From Candidatus Nanopelagicaceae bacterium (GTDB lineage: Bacteria > Actinomycetota > Actinomycetes > Nanopelagicales > Nanopelagicaceae): 9,657 nt of DNA. The stretch covers positions 1 to 9,657 of the forward strand of contig CANLAY010000026.1 in assembly GCA_947488635.1 (NCBI GenBank). The letters run 5' to 3'. The position numbers were made by a program, and so were the translations under genes. Positions 6,969 through 9,657 of the stretch are shown piece after piece; position 1 is the first letter of the stretch, and each line of letters opens with the position of its first letter. Under the pieces are notes generated by a model. That model made no database searches. It had not been told where the DNA came from and saw only the letters and a list, made by a program, of their open reading frames with translations.

Positions 6969-7382
6969 TTATGCAGCGCGCTGGCGCTTATGTGCCTTAG
7001 CTCTACGATCAAAGTAGAAATACCAAGCGTAGGCTGCTGAGATCAACAAGAACGGTGCTTGGCTGGCAAGGGCTGCTAAGAAATCAATACCTAATCGTGT
7101 GATTGATAAACCATTTCTTGTAAGCAGCTCAAGGAATGCAAGGGAAGCAAAAGCAAGTGGTGGGTTAACTGCTGCCACGTAGCTAGTGCCATTGCGACCA
7201 TATTGAACGCCACCGAAAGTCACCAACATGATTACTAAACCTGTGACGATGCCAAAACCATTGCGCACTAATAGTTCTAGGTAAGAGAAGATGCCGATAA
7301 AGAAGAACTGCAGAACGATGATGCCCTCTTTTTTTAGGCCAGGGCCGCTGATTGCAATCTTACGTGCAGCTGTTGTGCTCAT
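6969..7382 (-). CDS. small four-helix membrane protein (DUF6542-like)
   Basis: Function unknown. The 137-residue product has four probable transmembrane segments at about 20-38, 43-60, 72-88 and 102-124, and a basic C-terminus (RRAKAHKRQRAA) that suggests a cytoplasmic tail. Position next to ispH and ychF matches the small actinobacterial membrane protein I recall as Rv1111c/DUF6542; the similarity is mostly hydrophobic pattern plus a central NPPLAF segment. LELLVRNGFGI (35-45) and LELLTRNGLSI (84-94) are near-identical repeats, each following an odd-numbered helix, so the protein may be two similar two-helix halves. Its ATG overlaps the rmuC stop by one base (TAATG), which indicates co-translation with rmuC. 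Codons 16-18 contain a run of seven A residues. Confidence 0.82.
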   Translation of the reverse strand: MSTTAARKIAISGPGLKKEGIIVLQFFFIGIFSYLELLVRNGFGIVTGLVIMLVTFGGVQYGRNGTSYVAAVNPPLAFASLAFLELLTRNGLSITRLGIDFLAALASQAPFLLISAAYAWYFYFDRRAKAHKRQRAA

Positions 7383-8563
7383 TATTTCTCATCCTCTTCA
7401 GCATCGATGTAATCAATTTCAAGGGCGGCGGATTTAATCGCGCGAACTTCGTCATCAACATCACTTAACGGCGCTAGTTTATTGGCTCCCGTGCTTACGC
7501 CGAGGTTCACCATGCTGCGAGCTGGACGTAATAATGAGGTTTCCGCAGTTTGCACTACATCGTTAAAGCCACGTTCTACTGACTTAATACGATCACCTAG
7601 CGTTGCAAGCTTTGAGTGCAGTGAACCAACGCGCTTTAGTAGCTCTGAAGCATGGCCTTGAATTGCAACTGCGTTATCGGCTAGATCTTGGCGACCAAAG
7701 GCATATGCCACAGTGCGCAGCAGCGCCAACATATTTGTAGGAGTTGCAATAGTTACATTCTTAGCGAAAGCTTTTTCTAGCAACATGGGATCAACGCGTA
7801 ATGACTCAGACAAGATTGATTCAAATGGTGCGAAAAGAACTACGAAATCAGGGGAGAAAGTAACGCCCTGATAATCGCGCTTTGCCAGTGCTTCGACATG
7901 CTTTAGTAAATCTTTAGCATGCTGTTGCATTAGTGAATCGCGAGTTTCTTCATCATCAGCATCGATTGCTTCTAGGAATCGAGTAAATGGAAACTTGGAG
8001 TCAATAAAAATGCGCGAGCCGCCAGGGATCGCAATTTGAATATCTGGTCGTGAGATTTCGTCGTTGCCACGATCAGAACTTTGTTTTTCAAAGTGAATGC
8101 CTTCAATAAGACCAGCATTTTCTAGCAACATCTCGAGTTGCACTTCACCGAAGCGACCACGCGTTTGAGAACTAGATAGTGCGCCAGCTAATTTGGTGGC
8201 TTGCTCAAGTAGGTTTTGGTTACCAACTTGCATTGATTCGATTTGAGTTTTAATTGCAGACTCTGCAGCAGCACGCTTTGTTTCAGCATCTGCTGTTTGG
8301 GTTGAAAGTGAACTCATTCGTGTTTTCACATCATCCAAAGCTTGGTTAAGCGCAGCACTAGAAGTGTTCTGGGTATTCATTGTTGCGATTTGGCCCGTTA
8401 AATTCTCAACGAGTGCCTTTGCTCCGGCAAGTTCGGCAGCGATGGCAGCCGAAGCTGAATCACCATGTGCCTGATCTGCCTTGTTTTTAAGGCTGGCAAT
8501 GAAGAAACCAAGGGCTAAACCGATGGCTAGACCTGTTAGAAGAACCACTACTGATGCTGACAT
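7382..8563 (-). CDS. rmuC: RmuC family DNA recombination protein
   Basis: RmuC-like putative nuclease, linked in E. coli to limiting inversion between short inverted repeats. The biochemical activity is not settled. The 393-residue product has an N-terminal membrane anchor (about 5-24, VVVLLTGLAIGLALGFFIA), then a long Ala/Gln/Glu-rich coiled coil (about 38-130). The conserved domain follows with RGRFGEVQLEMLLENAGL (135-152), RPDIQIAI (D174), FIDSKFPF (D188, K190; a PD-(D/E)xK-like arrangement), VVLFAPFESILSE and ATPTNMLALLRTVAYAFGRQ. The C-terminus is acidic (DYIDAEEDEK). There is no Shine-Dalgarno before the ATG; CACGAT at -12 to -7 could be a -10 for a leaderless transcript. It is divergent from ychF with a 51-bp spacer, and its stop overlaps the start of the downstream membrane-protein gene. 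Confidence 0.93.
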   Translation of the reverse strand: MSASVVVLLTGLAIGLALGFFIASLKNKADQAHGDSASAAIAAELAGAKALVENLTGQIATMNTQNTSSAALNQALDDVKTRMSSLSTQTADAETKRAAAESAIKTQIESMQVGNQNLLEQATKLAGALSSSQTRGRFGEVQLEMLLENAGLIEGIHFEKQSSDRGNDEISRPDIQIAIPGGSRIFIDSKFPFTRFLEAIDADDEETRDSLMQQHAKDLLKHVEALAKRDYQGVTFSPDFVVLFAPFESILSESLRVDPMLLEKAFAKNVTIATPTNMLALLRTVAYAFGRQDLADNAVAIQGHASELLKRVGSLHSKLATLGDRIKSVERGFNDVVQTAETSLLRPARSMVNLGVSTGANKLAPLSDVDDEVRAIKSAALEIDYIDAEEDEK

Positions 8564-8614
8564 AGCCGTATCGTGGCAGGAAGGGCTGACATACTCGCGT
8601 AGGCTCTACTCCTC
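8564..8614. promoter_or_regulatory. divergent promoter region between rmuC and ychF
   Basis: These 51 bases must hold the start signals of both genes. Neither start has a Shine-Dalgarno; the bases before the ychF GTG read CTCCTC, the opposite of one. TAGGCT (8600-8605) fits TAnnnT and would give ychF a leader of a few bases at most. No clear -35 is seen for either direction. Confidence 0.4.
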
Positions 8615-9657
8615 GTGAGCCTCTCAATTGGAATCGTCGGTCTGCCAAACGTGGGAAAGTCGACCCTTTTTAATGCCCTCACCAAAAACAACGTCCTGGC
8701 CGCCAACTACCCCTTTGCCACGATCGAACCAAACGTGGGCGTCGTGGGTGTGCCCGATGAGCGCCTAGCCAAGCTGGCTGCCATCTTTGCTTCCGAAAAG
8801 ATCTTGCCAGCGGTTGTCTCATTTGTTGATATCGCCGGCATTGTTAAAGGCGCATCTGAAGGCGCGGGCCTAGGCAATAAGTTCCTAACTAATATTCGCG
8901 ATACCGATGCGATCTGCCAAGTTATTCGAGTTTTCACCGATGGCGATGTTGTTCATGTCGATGGCCGCGTTGATCCAGCTTCTGACATGGAAACAATTAA
9001 CACCGAATTAGCACTTGCTGATCTACAAACTATTGAAAAAGCTTTGCCCCGTTTAGAAAAAGAAGTTCGCCTATCTAAAGATAAGCAGACTGTTCTAGAT
9101 GCTGCCATTGCTGCCAATGAATGGTTGCAGTCAGGTAAGCCACTTTCGCAGAGCAAAATTGATTTAACTGAAATTGCCGAGCTTCACCTACTAACCGCTA
9201 AACCATTCTTATATGTTTTCAACGTTGATGCAGCTGAATTAACTGATGCTGACTTGCGTAAGAAGTTACAAGATCTAGTAACACCTGCCGAAGCAATTTT
9301 CCTTGATGCTAAGACTGAAGCCGAACTCGCTGAACTAAGCGATGAAGATGCTCTCGAATTGTTGCAATCGATTGGTTTGAAAGAACCAGGTCTTGCGACT
9401 TTGGCACATGTTGGTTTTACAACTTTAGGTCTGCAGACTTATTTAACTGCTGGCCCTAAAGAAGCGCGCGCATGGACAATTCATAAAGGTGACACCGCAC
9501 CAATGGCTGCTGGTGTTATTCATACCGATTTCCAAAAGGGTTTTATTAAGGCCGAAATCGTTGGCTTCGCAGATCTCATTGCAGCAGGATCCATGGCTGA
9601 GGCGAAAGCTAAAGGCAAAGTGCGCATGGAAGGCAAGGAATATGTAATGGCCGACGG
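8615..9657 (+). CDS. ychF: redox-regulated ATPase YchF (OLA1/Obg family), 3' truncated by window
   Basis: P-loop NTPase of the Obg family that binds ribosomes and is tied to stress responses; in this family ATP is usually preferred over GTP. The frame is open from the GTG at 8615 to the window edge, giving 347 residues, so only about ten remain (the family is about 357-364). Motifs: G1 GLPNVGKST (9-17), [10 protein letters not shown] (31-40), G3 DIAG (72-75), H114 in VVHVDG (a His reported to matter for hydrolysis in E. coli YchF), and NVDAAEL (203-209) in place of the GTP-specific NKxD, consistent with relaxed or ATP specificity. The insertion helices lie about 120-180. The C-terminal TGS domain (about 275-347) includes [29 protein letters not shown] and [10 protein letters not shown]. 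The GTG start puts [12 protein letters not shown] at the N-terminus, as in relatives, and it probably has a very short or no leader. Confidence 0.96.
   Translation, partial: MSLSIGIVGLPNVGKSTLFNALTKNNVLAANYPFATIEPNVGVVGVPDERLAKLAAIFASEKILPAVVSFVDIAGIVKGASEGAGLGNKFLTNIRDTDAICQVIRVFTDGDVVHVDGRVDPASDMETINTELALADLQTIEKALPRLEKEVRLSKDKQTVLDAAIAANEWLQSGKPLSQSKIDLTEIAELHLLTAKPFLYVFNVDAAELTDADLRKKLQDLVTPAEAIFLDAKTEAELAELSDEDALELLQSIGLKEPGLATLAHVGFTTLGLQTYLTAGPKEARAWTIHKGDTAPMAAGVIHTDFQKGFIKAEIVGFADLIAAGSMAEAKAKGKVRMEGKEYVMAD

Noticed and set aside
1..9657. Mobile element, CRISPR array, phage or defence system
   Set aside because: No transposase or integrase frames, no regularly spaced repeats, no terminal inverted repeats and no unexplained long gap. 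All sizeable genes belong to known core families.

Overview
The window looks like a chromosomal core region of a small-genome actinobacterium with moderate GC. Three things point there: an actinobacterial Z-prenyl synthase tail, a PIN-PhoH (PhoH2) protein, and a gene order (Z-prenyl synthase, phoH2, fumarase, xseB/xseA, ispH, a small membrane protein, ychF) that I recall from Mycobacterium tuberculosis around Rv1086-Rv1112. Base composition near one half and very short gaps between genes fit a streamlined freshwater lineage such as Nanopelagicales (acI). That placement is inference. I see no tRNA, rRNA, CRISPR array, insertion sequence, phage gene or defence cassette.

Layout. Positions 1-615 hold the 3' part of a cis-prenyltransferase gene, then a 122-bp gap and phoH2 (738-2045, TTG start). 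A 236-bp gap follows with a weak terminator and a strong 18-bp palindrome just ahead of a secreted lytic-transglycosylase-like gene (2282-2896). This gene meets a minus-strand operon tail to tail with a 6-bp gap. The operon, in its own direction, is xseA (5987-4788), xseB (4764-4567) and class I fumarase (4558-2903). A 26-bp divergent spacer separates xseA from ispH (6014-6967). ispH converges with 1 bp to spare on a second minus-strand pair, rmuC (8563-7382) and a small four-helix membrane protein gene (7382-6969), whose stop and start codons overlap as TAATG. A 51-bp divergent spacer separates rmuC from ychF (8615 to beyond the window end).

Together the genes cover isoprenoid supply and use (IspH makes IPP/DMAPP; the cis-prenyltransferase condenses them), peptidoglycan remodelling (the secreted transglycosylase), DNA metabolism (exonuclease VII, RmuC), RNA handling and translation-associated NTPases (PhoH2, YchF) and the TCA cycle (fumarase). 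I did not find an undescribed multi-gene system. The points most worth a second look are regulatory or small: the structured leader of the transglycosylase gene, a possible shared divergent -10 between xseA and ispH, the internally repeated membrane protein translationally coupled to rmuC, and a class I fumarase in a neighbourhood where M. tuberculosis has a class II enzyme.
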